Part shown: one piece after another, positions 16,215 to 24,783 of the stretch
Position numbering within the stretch: the first letter of the stretch is position 1
Layout: every line of letters starts with the position of its first letter
Origin: Streptomyces spinoverrucosus
GTDB taxonomy: Bacteria; Actinomycetota; Actinomycetes; Streptomycetales; Streptomycetaceae
DNA length: 64,000 bases
Direction of reading: 5' to 3'
Assembly (NCBI RefSeq): GCF_006539505.1
Contig: NZ_BJND01000008.1
Location: forward strand, 1 to 64,000
Translations under genes and position numbers: made by a program
The notes under the pieces: model-generated
Told to the model about the DNA's origin: nothing
Database searches by the model: none
The model's input: only the letters and a program-made list of their open reading frames with translations

Positions 16215-17389
16215 GCGGGGGGACCGCCGTGTACGTCGTCACCGACCCCGGCGTACCGGTCTTCGGCGCCAAGGGCTGTTCCGTCCACGTGCAGGAAGTG
16301 CTGCGCGAACTGCGGCGCCGTTACCGCACCGTGCACCTGATCACCACCCGGCCGGGCGGCGCCGCGCCGCAGGACCTGGCCGAAGTCGTCGTCCACCGGC
16401 TGCCCCGCCCGGGCGGGGCCGATCTGGCCGCCCGGGAGGCCGCACAGCGCTCCGCCGACGAGGCAGCCGCCGCGATCGTGGGGCGCCTGTGCGACACGTA
16501 CCGGATCGAAGTCCTCTACCAGCGTTACGCGCTCTGGAGCGCCGCCACGCTGGAGGCCGCCCGGCGTTCCGGTGTACCGACCGTACTGGAGGTCAACTCC
16601 CCGTTGCCGCAGGAGCAGGCCGAGCACCGAGGCCTGCACGACGCCGTCGCCGCGCACCGCTGGACGCTGCGCGTGCTGGACGCCGCGGACGCCCCGTTCG
16701 CCGTGAGCGGTCCCGTCGCCCGCTGGGCGGAACGGCTCGACCCGCGTGGCCGGGTGATCCCGGTCATCGGCAACGGCGTCGACGTCACCCGTTTCACGTC
16801 TCGGCCGCGCAGGCAGACCGCCGAGCCGGTGGTCGCGTTCGCCGGTACGTTCAAACCCTGGCACGGGCTGGACCTGCTGGTCGACGCCGTCGCCGTCGCA
16901 CGTACCCAGGGCCCGGCGATGCGGCTGCTGCTCATCGGGGACGGCCCGGAACTCGCCGCGACGAGGGCGCGGGCCCGCGCCGCCGACGTGCCGGTGGTGG
17001 CGACCGGGCAGCTTCCCCCGGCCGAGGTGCCGGACTGGCTGCGCGGCGCCGACCTCGCCGCCGCGCCCTACCCGACGGGCGACCACTACTTCTCCCCGCT
17101 GAAGGTCGCCGAGTACCTCGCCGCCGGGCTGCCCACCGTGGCCAGCGCGATCGCCGACCTGCCGCAGCTCGTGGCCGACGGCACCGAGGCCCTGCTGGTT
17201 CCGCCCGGTGACGTCCGGGCGACCGGCGGCGCGCTGGCCGGGCTCGCCACCGACCCGGACCTGAGCGCGCGGATGGCGCGGGCGGCACGGCAAGCGGCCG
17301 AGCAGCGGCTGTCCTGGTCGGCCGTGGTCGACCGGGCGCTCGGCCTGGTCCCCGGCCTGCCGGGGACGACGACCGAGGCGGTCGGCTGA
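16211..17389 (+). CDS. Glycosyltransferase family 4
   Basis: A 392-residue GT4 enzyme. The acceptor half begins VYVVTDPGVPVFGAKGCSVH. The donor half has VAFAGTFKPWHGLDLLVDAV, LLLIGDGPEL and the late motif KVAEYLAAGLPTVASAIADL. Its ATG overlaps the preceding stop (ATGA), and the ABC exporter gene begins one base after its stop. It is the third transferase of the operon, suggesting a glycan of at least three transfer steps before export. Confidence 0.88.
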   Translation: MSGGTAVYVVTDPGVPVFGAKGCSVHVQEVLRELRRRYRTVHLITTRPGGAAPQDLAEVVVHRLPRPGGADLAAREAAQRSADEAAAAIVGRLCDTYRIEVLYQRYALWSAATLEAARRSGVPTVLEVNSPLPQEQAEHRGLHDAVAAHRWTLRVLDAADAPFAVSGPVARWAERLDPRGRVIPVIGNGVDVTRFTSRPRRQTAEPVVAFAGTFKPWHGLDLLVDAVAVARTQGPAMRLLLIGDGPELAATRARARAADVPVVATGQLPPAEVPDWLRGADLAAAPYPTGDHYFSPLKVAEYLAAGLPTVASAIADLPQLVADGTEALLVPPGDVRATGGALAGLATDPDLSARMARAARQAAEQRLSWSAVVDRALGLVPGLPGTTTEAVG

Positions 17390-17390
17390 C

Positions 17391-19211
17391 ATGGGAGGCA
17401 TACGCGGCACCGGATTTGATCTCGCCGCCCTGCGTGCCACCCTGCGCCATCTGCTGCCGCTGCTGCGGCAGGAGCGCGGGCTTGTCGCGCTCGGACTGCT
17501 CGCCATGCTGGTCGAGGTGCTCGCCACGCTCGCCGAACCGTGGCCGATGAAACTCGTGATCGACGAGGTGCTACCGGCCGTACTCAACGGCGAGCAGCCC
17601 GAGTCCGGGCAGGTGCTCGGGCTGCCGGTGCTCGCCATCGTCGCCGCGGTCGGGCTGCTCGCCGCCGCCGGGCTGCGGGCGGGCGCGGCCTACGCCGCCA
17701 CCGTGTGCTTCGCGAAGGCCGGTGCCCGGGTGACGACCCGGATGCGGTCGGCGGCGTACGACCGCGTGCTGGCCCAGTCGGTGCGCTACCACCAGTCGAA
17801 GTCATCCGGCGACCTGCTGTCCCGGCTCACCGCCGACGTCATCCGCATCCAGGAGGTCGCCGTCACCGCGGGGCTGCCACTGGTCGGCAGTGTCGTGACC
17901 TTCGTCGGCATGACCGTGGTCATGCTGATCCTCGACCCGCTGCTCACCGTCGCGGCCCTGGTCGCCGTGCCGTTCTTCGTACTCGCCGCCCGCCGCACCG
18001 GCGGGAGGGTTACCGCGGCCGCCCGGGAACAGCGCCGCAACGAGGGCGCCGTCGCCGGGCTCGTCGGCGAGGCGCTCGGGTCGGTGCGCGTCGTGCAGGC
18101 CTACCGCCTGGAGGAGCCGCTCGCCAGCCGCTTCGGCGCCAGCAACGCCGCGAGTCTGCGCAGCGGCGTACGCACCCAGCGCCTCGCCGCCGGCCTGGAA
18201 CGGCGTACCGATCTGGTCATCGGCGCGGCCACCGCGATCGTGCTGCTGGTGGGCACCAAGCGGGTGATGGACGGCGCCCTGACCCTCGGCGAGCTGGTGG
18301 TGTTCGTCAGCTATCTCAAGAGCGTGTTCAAGCCGATGCGCAACCTCGCCAAGTACACCGGGCGCATCTCCAAGGCGGCGGCGTCGGGGGAGCGGATCGC
18401 CGAGCTGCTCGACGCCGAACCGGAGCTGCGCGACATGCCGTGGGCGCGTCCGCTGCGCGATCCCCGAGGTGACATCCGGCTGCTCGACGTGACCGTCGAA
18501 CACACTCCGGGCCACGCCGTGCTCTCCGATGCGTCCCTGCACATCCGCCCCGGCGAACGGGTGGGCATCGTCGGGCCGAGCGGCTCGGGCAAGTCGACGC
18601 TCCTGGCTCTGCTGCTGCGCATGCTGGATCCGCAGTCGGGCCGGGTCCTGCTCGACGGGCACGACCTGCGCGATCTCACCCTGGCGTCGGTCCGCTCGGC
18701 CACCGCGGTGGTGCTGCAGGAGTCGGTGCTGTTCGCCGACACCGTACGGGAGAACATCCGCCTCGCCCGCCCCGAAGCCACCGACGCCGACGTCCACGCC
18801 GCCGCCGTGGCCGCCGATGCCGACGGCTTCATCCAGGCCCTGCCCCACGGCTACGACACCGTCCTCGCCGAGCGCGGCGACTCCCTGTCCGGCGGGCAGC
18901 GCCAGCGTCTCGCCATCGCCCGCGCCATCCTGCGCGACGCCCCCGTCGTGCTGCTCGACGAACCCACCACCGGCCTCGACGCCGAGAGCCGCCGAGCGGT
19001 GCTCGCCGCGCTGGACCGGCTCACCGAAGGCCGCACCGTGCTGGTCGTCGCCCACCACGAGGAACTGCTCGCCTCCTGCGACCGGGTCATCCAGATCACC
19101 GACGGCCGCATCGAGCAGCTGCCGCACACGGGGCCCGCCCGCCCCAAGGGCGAACGGTGGCGCGGCGTGTGGCCCTTCCCGACATCCACGCGTTCCGGAG
19201 GCTCGCGATGA
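17391..19211 (+). CDS. ABC exporter, fused permease and ATPase
   Basis: A 606-residue exporter half-molecule (MsbA/MdlB-like). Six transmembrane segments lie in about 20-320. The ATPase domain (350-585) has canonical Walker A GPSGSGKST, Q-loop VVLQESVLFADTVREN, signature LSGGQRQRLAIARAI, Walker B VVLLDEPTTGLD and H-loop VVAHHEELL. It most likely works as a homodimer. Its position between glycosyltransferases and kinase-like genes suggests it flips or exports the glycosylated product. Confidence 0.92.
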   Translation: MGGIRGTGFDLAALRATLRHLLPLLRQERGLVALGLLAMLVEVLATLAEPWPMKLVIDEVLPAVLNGEQPESGQVLGLPVLAIVAAVGLLAAAGLRAGAAYAATVCFAKAGARVTTRMRSAAYDRVLAQSVRYHQSKSSGDLLSRLTADVIRIQEVAVTAGLPLVGSVVTFVGMTVVMLILDPLLTVAALVAVPFFVLAARRTGGRVTAAAREQRRNEGAVAGLVGEALGSVRVVQAYRLEEPLASRFGASNAASLRSGVRTQRLAAGLERRTDLVIGAATAIVLLVGTKRVMDGALTLGELVVFVSYLKSVFKPMRNLAKYTGRISKAAASGERIAELLDAEPELRDMPWARPLRDPRGDIRLLDVTVEHTPGHAVLSDASLHIRPGERVGIVGPSGSGKSTLLALLLRMLDPQSGRVLLDGHDLRDLTLASVRSATAVVLQESVLFADTVRENIRLARPEATDADVHAAAVAADADGFIQALPHGYDTVLAERGDSLSGGQRQRLAIARAILRDAPVVLLDEPTTGLDAESRRAVLAALDRLTEGRTVLVVAHHEELLASCDRVIQITDGRIEQLPHTGPARPKGERWRGVWPFPTSTRSGGSR

Positions 19212-20311
19212 CGCCCGTTCCGCTGCGTCCCTCTATTCACGATCCGGCGCTCGCCGCGGTCGCCCGACTCACCGACCGCACCGAGCTCGCCCGGCAGCTG
19301 GAGGCACTGCCCTGGCTGGAGGGCGCCGACGGCTCGCGCGCCGTGGTGCGGCTGCGCTGGAAGCCCGGCACCAACCTCCGGATCGGCGCCGTCGTGCCCA
19401 CGGCAGCGGGCCCCGCCGCCGTCCTCCTCGCGGCGTTCGGCCCCGAGGCCCGCGGCAAGGCGGAGGGGCTTGCCGCACGGGCCGTCCGCCGGGGCGTACC
19501 GGTCTCCCTCGACGGCGACACCGTCGCGGTGCCCGCGCAACTCGACCCGCACCTGCGCCGACTCGTCCCGTCCGGAGGCGTTCCGCTCTCCTACAACCCC
19601 GCCCGCCGCTGGGTCGGACGCGACGGCGCCTGGGCGGTGAAGGCGCACGCCGCGGCCCCGCCACCCGGGGTGACGGCGCTGCTCACAGCGCCCTCCGCGG
19701 AGCTTGCCGAGCATCTGCCGCCCGCCCAGCACGACCACAGCGGGCGCCTGGTACGAACCGCCTGGACGTCGGGTTCACCGCCGCAGCCCGCCGACCTCCC
19801 GGCGGTACGGGCCGCGCTCACGACACTGCACCGATGCCCGCCGCCCCCCGGGCTTCCCGTCCTCGACGCGGCGTCGGCCCTACGGGCGGGGGGCCGCAGC
19901 GCCCGGGCCGTGGCAGCAGCACTGCCCGAGCAGGGCCCACGCGCGCTGGCCCTGCTCGCCGTCCTTGAGGAGCACGCACACCGCTGGCCCGCACCCACCG
20001 CGCTGCTGCACGGGGACTTCAGCCCGGACCAGGTCGTCGTGCGTGACGGCGGCGCCGTACTGCTCGACCTGGACCGAGCCGCGCTCGGCCCACCCGGATG
20101 GGACTGGGCCCAGTGGACCGTCGCGCAGATCGCGAACGGCGGCCTGGTGACGGCGGCACCACGGCACCCCGAGCCGCTGCTGCTCCTTGCCGCAGCGCTC
20201 CAGCGCGCCGTCGAGCCGCTACGCCGACTGCGCCCCGGCTGGACGCGACTGGTCGCCGACGTCCTGAACAGCGCCGAGTCGGCCGCGACCGAGCTGAGGA
20301 GTCAAGGGTGA
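19208..20311 (+). CDS. Aminoglycoside-phosphotransferase-fold kinase
   Basis: A 367-residue protein of the APH/choline-kinase fold. The C-terminal half carries the catalytic loop LLHGDFSPDQVVV, with Asp as likely base, and the metal-binding motif AVLLDLDRAALGPPGWDWAQ. The N-terminal lobe is Ala/Arg/Pro rich and less recognisable. The ATG overlaps the ABC gene by 4 bases. It may phosphorylate a sugar, an aminoalcohol or an export intermediate. Family membership is well supported, the substrate is not. Confidence 0.8.
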   Translation: MTPVPLRPSIHDPALAAVARLTDRTELARQLEALPWLEGADGSRAVVRLRWKPGTNLRIGAVVPTAAGPAAVLLAAFGPEARGKAEGLAARAVRRGVPVSLDGDTVAVPAQLDPHLRRLVPSGGVPLSYNPARRWVGRDGAWAVKAHAAAPPPGVTALLTAPSAELAEHLPPAQHDHSGRLVRTAWTSGSPPQPADLPAVRAALTTLHRCPPPPGLPVLDAASALRAGGRSARAVAAALPEQGPRALALLAVLEEHAHRWPAPTALLHGDFSPDQVVVRDGGAVLLDLDRAALGPPGWDWAQWTVAQIANGGLVTAAPRHPEPLLLLAAALQRAVEPLRRLRPGWTRLVADVLNSAESAATELRSQG

Positions 20312-21546
20312 AGGCGCTGGGCCGGATACCGGCGGAGTTCACGGCCCGTAGGGCCTGGCCGCATCCCGACGGCTTGGCGGTGGAGGCGACGACCCGCGAA
20401 GGGGCCGTCGTCGGGCTGATCGTCACGGACGACGAGGTACGTGTGCTGGCCGGCGCCGACCCGGCGTTGCCGGCGCTCGGCCCGGCGCTGGATCGGCCCG
20501 GCAGCGTCCTTCTGGGACATCGGCCCGGCAGACGCGCGGTGCTGCGCGACCACGAGGGGCACTACGTCAAGGTCGTCCGCCCCGGCCGGACGCACCGTGT
20601 CGCCGACGGGCTGCGCGAGGTGCGGGATCGTGTCGCTGGCCTCCCGGACGCCCCGGCGGTGCCCGCGGTGCTCGCCGCCGAGCCCACCGAGGGATGGGTC
20701 CGGCTGGCGGCGCTGCCCGGCCCGAGCCTGCACACACTGCTGGCGACCGCGCCCGACGACGTGGCCCAGTTCTGCGCCCGGGTCGGCGCCGCCCTGGCCG
20801 CACTGCTGCGGGCCCCGGCGGACGGCCTGCCCCGGCATTCCGTAGCCGACGAGGCGGCGGTGGTACGGCGGTGGGCTGCCGAGGCGGACGCCGCTGCGGG
20901 CGGCGGGGGGCGGTTCGGTGCTGGCGGGGTGGCTGGGGGGCGGTCTGGTGCTGGCGTGGGTGCTGGGGGGCGGTTCGGTGCTGGCGCGGGTGCCGGGGGA
21001 CTGTTCGGTGCCGCTGCGAGTGCCGGGGAGCGGTCCGGTGCCGCCGCGAGTGCCGCGGGACTGTCCGACGCCGCTGGGGGCACCGCGGGCCTGTCCGATG
21101 CCGCCGCGTCGGTCACCGCCGCGCTCCTCGCACTGCCGCAGCCACGCTGGGCGGTCTGCCATCGCGATCTGCACGACAAGCAGCTCATCGCCCTCACCGC
21201 CGAGCCGTCCGGCGCACCGGCCGACGGCCCCCTCGTCGGCATGCTCGACCTCGACACGCTCGCCGCCGCCCACCCCGCGCTGGACACCGGAAACCTGCTG
21301 GCCCACCTGCACCTGCGCACCCTGCAGGGCCGCTGCGCACCGGCAGTGGCCGCAGCTTGCGCCCGCGCCCTGACCGGCGGTGCCCTCGGCGCCGTCCTCG
21401 ACCCCGTCGCCCTGCGGGTCCACACCGCCGCCGCACTCCTGCGACTCGCCGCCGTCTACACCTTCCGGCCCGGCCGACCGGACCTCCCGGCCCGCCTCGC
21501 GGCCGTCAGCGGTGATCCCGTCCCTCCCTCATGGAGCAATGCGTGA
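20308..21546 (+). CDS. APH-fold kinase with an internal tandem-repeat insertion
   Basis: A 412-residue protein starting with GTG inside the end of the previous gene. The N-terminal lobe includes GHYVKVVRPGRTHRVADGLR. The catalytic loop WAVCHRDLHDKQLIAL (about 280) and metal motif VGMLDLDTLAAAHPALDTGN are in the C-lobe. Between lobes, residues 200-269 are seven imperfect ten-residue Gly/Ala-rich repeats encoded by 30-base units (20905-21114). Repeats sit just before the catalytic loop, so the core could still fold around them. It appears to be the last gene of the glycosyltransferase operon. Confidence 0.75.
   Translation: MKALGRIPAEFTARRAWPHPDGLAVEATTREGAVVGLIVTDDEVRVLAGADPALPALGPALDRPGSVLLGHRPGRRAVLRDHEGHYVKVVRPGRTHRVADGLREVRDRVAGLPDAPAVPAVLAAEPTEGWVRLAALPGPSLHTLLATAPDDVAQFCARVGAALAALLRAPADGLPRHSVADEAAVVRRWAAEADAAAGGGGRFGAGGVAGGRSGAGVGAGGRFGAGAGAGGLFGAAASAGERSGAAASAAGLSDAAGGTAGLSDAAASVTAALLALPQPRWAVCHRDLHDKQLIALTAEPSGAPADGPLVGMLDLDTLAAAHPALDTGNLLAHLHLRTLQGRCAPAVAAACARALTGGALGAVLDPVALRVHTAAALLRLAAVYTFRPGRPDLPARLAAVSGDPVPPSWSNA
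20905..21114 (+). repeat. Seven in-frame 30-base tandem repeats inside a kinase gene
   Basis: Seven consecutive 30-base units encode GGRFGAGGVA, GGRSGAGVGA, GGRFGAGAGA, GGLFGAAASA, GERSGAAASA, AGLSDAAGGT and AGLSDAAASV. Adjacent units are most alike and divergence increases toward the 3' end. This is typical of a growing minisatellite kept in frame. Confidence 0.75.
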
Positions 21547-21587
21547 AAGAGCGGAGGCGTTGCTGAGGAACGCCTAACGGAGCCGGT

Positions 21588-21686
21588 CCGGCAGGCCAGG
21601 CCGAGTGCGGTCGAGGCGCCGAAGGAGTTGCCCGCGACGTACGCCGGTGTCAGCGCCGCGAGGTCCTCCTCGTCGTAGACGGCCAA
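21588..21686 (-). pseudogene. Fragment of an alpha/beta-hydrolase gene
   Basis: About 32 residues on the reverse strand read DEEDLAALTPAYVAGNSFGA, then STALGLAC. The GNSFGA nucleophile elbow is typical of alpha/beta hydrolases. The rest of the domain, a start and a stop in the right place are missing on both sides. It is squeezed between the kinase-like gene and the phosphatase gene, so it is a relic of a lost gene. Confidence 0.5.
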
Positions 21687-21730
21687 GTCAAGAGCAGGTG
21701 CAAAGCGCCGTACGGGTGTATTCAGGTTTC

Positions 21731-22888
21731 ATGGGCGCTGGACGACTGCGCGGCAGTCATCGCCGATCACAGGAGCCGCATCAGGCTGTGCTGGCGGTAC
21801 CACTCGGGCTCATCGTGCTCGTGGCGGTGGGTGACATTCTCGCTCCCCCCGAAGTACACCTCGGCCCTTTCCTGGCCGCTGCTCCCGCGATCACCGCATC
21901 GTTCGCAGGGCCTCGGACCACCGCGTGCATCGGGGCGGTCGCGGTTCTGGCCCAGGCCGTGATCGCGATCGTGCGCACCAGTCTCACCGACCTCAACCAC
22001 AGCTTCCAGCTCACGACGCTCGTTCTGATCTCGGTGTTCGTCACGCTGTTCGCCCACCGGCGCGAGCGACACGAGAAGGAGCTGACGCAGCTGCGCTCAG
22101 TGGCGCAGGCCGCACAGCAGGTCGTGCTACGACCGCTGCCGCGCCGGATCGGCCCGCTGCACATCGCCTCGGTCTACCTGGCCGCCGAAGCCGAGGCGCA
22201 GATCGGCGGCGACCTGTTCGCCGCGGCGCGCGCCGGGCAGGGGACCCGGTTCATCGTCGGGGACGTACGGGGCAAGGGCCTGGAGGCGATCGGCGACGCT
22301 GCCCTCCTTCTCGGCGCCTTCCGCTCCGCCGCCCACCGCCAGGCCGACCTTGCCACGCTGGTCGCCTATCTGGAAGGAACCGTCGCCTCGGACCTCGACG
22401 ACCCGGGAGCGGCCGTATCCGGAACCGGATCTCAGAGCGAAGCGTTCATCACCGCCACCGTCCTGGACATCCCCGATGACGCGCCGGTCGTCCACCTGAT
22501 CAACTGCGGCCACCCACCGCCTCTGCTGCTGCACAAGGGCCAGGTCACCTCGCTTGATGTGAGCGATCCGGCCCCGCCTCTGGGGCTCGCCGAGTTCGCC
22601 GCCGCCCCCTCCGCTGCGGAGACCTTCCCGTTCGAGCCTGGTGACGTCCTCCTGCTGTACACCGACGGCGTCATCGAGGCCCGTGACGGCTCGGGGGCCT
22701 TCTATCCGCTGGCCCAGCGCATGGGCACCGTTCCCGAAGACGATGCTCAGGGGTTCGTGCGTCATCTACAGGAAGACCTCCTCGCGTATACGCCGGGAGG
22801 TCATCTGGGCGACGACGCTGCCATGGTGGCGATCGAACGCGGACTGACAGCCAGGACGAGCCGAGCGCGAGAGGTGAAACCCTCGTAG
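21731..22888 (+). CDS. Membrane-bound SpoIIE/RsbU-type serine phosphatase
   Basis: A 385-residue protein. Three or four hydrophobic segments occupy about 20-115 (for example VLAVPLGLIVLVAVGDIL). They are followed by a short helical linker (RRERHEKELTQLRSVAQAAQ) and a PP2C-type SpoIIE domain with IGGDLFAAARAG, VGDVRGKGLEA, NCGHPPPLLL, LLYTDGVIEARDGSG and GDDAAMVAIER. The metal-binding Asp residues are present. Such proteins dephosphorylate anti-anti-sigma factors in stress or development circuits. I chose ATG 21731 because upstream codons are Arg-rich and cross the hydrolase fragment. Confidence 0.88.
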   Translation: MGAGRLRGSHRRSQEPHQAVLAVPLGLIVLVAVGDILAPPEVHLGPFLAAAPAITASFAGPRTTACIGAVAVLAQAVIAIVRTSLTDLNHSFQLTTLVLISVFVTLFAHRRERHEKELTQLRSVAQAAQQVVLRPLPRRIGPLHIASVYLAAEAEAQIGGDLFAAARAGQGTRFIVGDVRGKGLEAIGDAALLLGAFRSAAHRQADLATLVAYLEGTVASDLDDPGAAVSGTGSQSEAFITATVLDIPDDAPVVHLINCGHPPPLLLHKGQVTSLDVSDPAPPLGLAEFAAAPSAAETFPFEPGDVLLLYTDGVIEARDGSGAFYPLAQRMGTVPEDDAQGFVRHLQEDLLAYTPGGHLGDDAAMVAIERGLTARTSRAREVKPS

Positions 22889-22904
22889 GTCTGTCTCTGT
22901 GTGC

Positions 22905-22927
22905 GCGGTGTTGCGCCGCGACACCGC
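22905..22927 (+). terminator. Possible terminator hairpin after the SpoIIE-type phosphatase
   Basis: GCGGTGT at 22905-22911 pairs with ACACCGC at 22921-22927 around a 9-base loop, 17 bases after the phosphatase stop. There is no T-run, as is common in Streptomyces. Confidence 0.4.
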
Positions 22928-23013
22928 ACTCAGTCCAGAACAGCCGGTCCAGGACAGCCGATCAATGATCTCCGCTATCACCCTGGCGTGAGGTGCGGCC
23001 GAAAAACTTACAA

Positions 23014-23045
23014 TTGACAGAAGCGCTCCCCTACGCCGCTAGCGT
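23014..23045 (+). promoter_or_regulatory. Probable promoter of the P450 gene
   Basis: A consensus -35 TTGACA at 23014-23019 stands in a locally AT-rich stretch. GCTAGC/TAGCGT at 23038-23045 is a plausible -10. Transcription would start close to the ATG at 23052, so the P450 mRNA may be leaderless. No ribosome-binding site is visible. Confidence 0.4.
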
Positions 23046-23051
23046 GAGCTG

Positions 23052-24275
23052 ATGCACACTTCCGCGTCTCGCGCGTCCCTGCTGCCTGCCCTGAGGCCCC
23101 GGACCCAGGAAGGTCTCTACGACTTCTACAAGGAACTACGCAGCACCGACGACCTCTTCTGGGACCGCCACCTGGACGCCTGGATCGCGACCAGCCATGC
23201 CGTGGTCAGCAGCACTGCCGGTGACCCGCGATTCTCCTCGGTGCGCTATCCCGACATCGCGGCCGTCTCCGAGGAACTAAAGCCGCTGGCCCGGGTCCTG
23301 AGCCGGCAGATGCTCTACAGCGACGCACCCGACCACCCCCGGCTGCGCGCCCTGCTGAGCAAAGCCTTCACCCCCCGGGCAGTGGCGACGCTCCGCGACC
23401 GGATCTCCGTGGCCGTCGAGCAGATCATCACCCGCGCGGCGCCGACCGGACGAATGGACATCGTCGCGGACCTGGCCCGACCCCTGCCCCTGAACGTCAT
23501 CTGCGACCTCCTCGGCGTGCCGGAACCAGACCGACCCACCTTGTCCTCCTGGTCCGACCCGATCGCCGCGGCCATCGGCAGTTCCCGGCTCGACGCCGAC
23601 GACAGCCGTGCCGCCTCCCAGAGCATGGAACGCATGCTCGCCTACCTCCGGGAACTCCTCACCCGCCGTGACTCCCCGCCCGCGCCCCACACTCTGCGCG
23701 CACTGCTGACCACGCGGGTCGACAGCACCGACCAGGACTTCGACGAACTCCTCGCCAACTGCGCCCTGCTCCTGATCGCCGGCCACGAGACCACCACCCA
23801 CTTCATCGGCAACGCCGCCCTCGCCCTGCTGCGCCACCCCCAGGCAGCCGACCAACTGCGCCATCGGACCGACCTGATCCCCGCCGCCGTCGAGGAACTC
23901 CTGCGCTACGACAGCCCGGTGCAACTGATGCTGCGCCGAGCGCGGCACGATCTGGACCTGGCGGGCCGCGCCATCGCCGCCGGGCAGGTGGTGCTCCTCG
24001 TGTGCGGCGCAGCCAACCGGGATCCGGCCGCGTTCCCCGACCCGGACGTGCTGGACTTCCAGCGGCCCGGTGGACGGCACGTCGCCTTCGGGTACGGCCC
24101 CCATTTCTGCCTCGGCGCGGCGCTGGCCCGGCTGGAGGGCACCATCGTCCTGGAAGCGCTCCTGACCCGGCTTCCCGACCTGAGGCTCGCCGGCACCGCG
24201 CCGCAGTGGCAGCGCAGCCTCAACTTCCGCGCGCTGACCCGCCTGGACGTCGCCTTCACCCCTGTCTTCGGATGA
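23052..24275 (+). CDS. Cytochrome P450 (bacterial class I)
   Basis: A 407-residue soluble P450. The I-helix oxygen-activating motif is AGHETTTH (about 243). The K-helix ExxR is in EELLRYDSPVQ (about 281), and the haem loop FGYGPHFCLGAALAR places the Cys ligand near 353. Length is usual for actinomycete CYPs (about 400). It has no adjacent ferredoxin or reductase, so it must borrow partners. It stands alone between a phosphatase and degraded genes. The substrate is unknown. Confidence 0.93.
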   Translation: MHTSASRASLLPALRPRTQEGLYDFYKELRSTDDLFWDRHLDAWIATSHAVVSSTAGDPRFSSVRYPDIAAVSEELKPLARVLSRQMLYSDAPDHPRLRALLSKAFTPRAVATLRDRISVAVEQIITRAAPTGRMDIVADLARPLPLNVICDLLGVPEPDRPTLSSWSDPIAAAIGSSRLDADDSRAASQSMERMLAYLRELLTRRDSPPAPHTLRALLTTRVDSTDQDFDELLANCALLLIAGHETTTHFIGNAALALLRHPQAADQLRHRTDLIPAAVEELLRYDSPVQLMLRRARHDLDLAGRAIAAGQVVLLVCGAANRDPAAFPDPDVLDFQRPGGRHVAFGYGPHFCLGAALARLEGTIVLEALLTRLPDLRLAGTAPQWQRSLNFRALTRLDVAFTPVFG

Positions 24276-24350
24276 TTACGCACGAGGGTTCTCGGCATGG
24301 CGGAGTTCAGCGCCGCTCAGGGGCTGCCCTTCAGGGATCCCGTCTCGCGG

Positions 24351-24665
24351 CTACTGAGAGTCCGGTGCGGGCAGCAGCCGCTGTAGCAACGACTGCTCCA
24401 GCCCGGCCAGGATGGCTCCGCTGCCGGTGTGGTGGCTACGTGGTCACTGTGCCGTGGGGCCGCTTCGGTCAGCGCTGCCCGCCCCTTCTGTGTGAGCGTC
24501 ACGTAGGTGGCGCGCGCCTCGCCGCTGTGGCGCTGCTCCGCTTGGACGTGCGGGCGAGCTGGTGATGCAGGCGGCTCTTCTCCCAGCCCATCAAGCGCAC
24601 CGAGGGCCGACCTCCAGCGGCAGGAGTGCGACGAGGAAGTCTGCGCCGACGAGTAGTTGATGCGG
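24351..24665 (-). pseudogene. Decayed MarR-family regulator
   Basis: Reverse-strand pieces in different frames resemble one MarR protein. They are DFLVALLPLEVGPR near 24600-24650, MGWEKSRLHHQLARTSK from 24591, then ATYVTLTQKGRAALTEAAPR near 24450-24510, and a tail AILAGLEQSLLQRLLPAPDS ending in TAG at 24351-24353. The winged-helix tip between the second and third pieces is missing and frames change at least twice, so no functional protein is expected. Confidence 0.55.
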
Positions 24666-24675
24666 AGGGCGAAAC

Positions 24676-24783
24676 TCACATGCACGCCTCGGTGATGACC
24701 TTCACCTTCTCGAAGATCCCGTCGAGCAGGTCCTGTTGGCGGATCATCCAGAAAGCGACGGCGCGCAGCGCGCCGAGAGTGCG
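24676..24783 (-). other. Short open stretch directly after the TetR stop codon
   Basis: Following the TGA of the TetR gene, the same reverse frame continues for 35 codons to another TGA. It reads naturally, for example AFWMIRQQDLLDGIFEKVKV, then ITEACM. It has no start codon near its beginning. It may be the end of a gene whose front is lost, or the former end of the upstream regulator after a nonsense mutation. I do not recognise it. Confidence 0.3.

Noticed and set aside
14996..17638. 880-codon open frame on the - strand opposite the glycosyltransferases
   Set aside because: Ser/Arg/Pro-rich shadow of the real + strand genes. No domain resemblance, and the third-position GC bias belongs to the + strand.
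20905..21114. CRISPR-like array
   Set aside because: Units are contiguous 30-base in-frame repeats with no spacers and lie inside a kinase gene.
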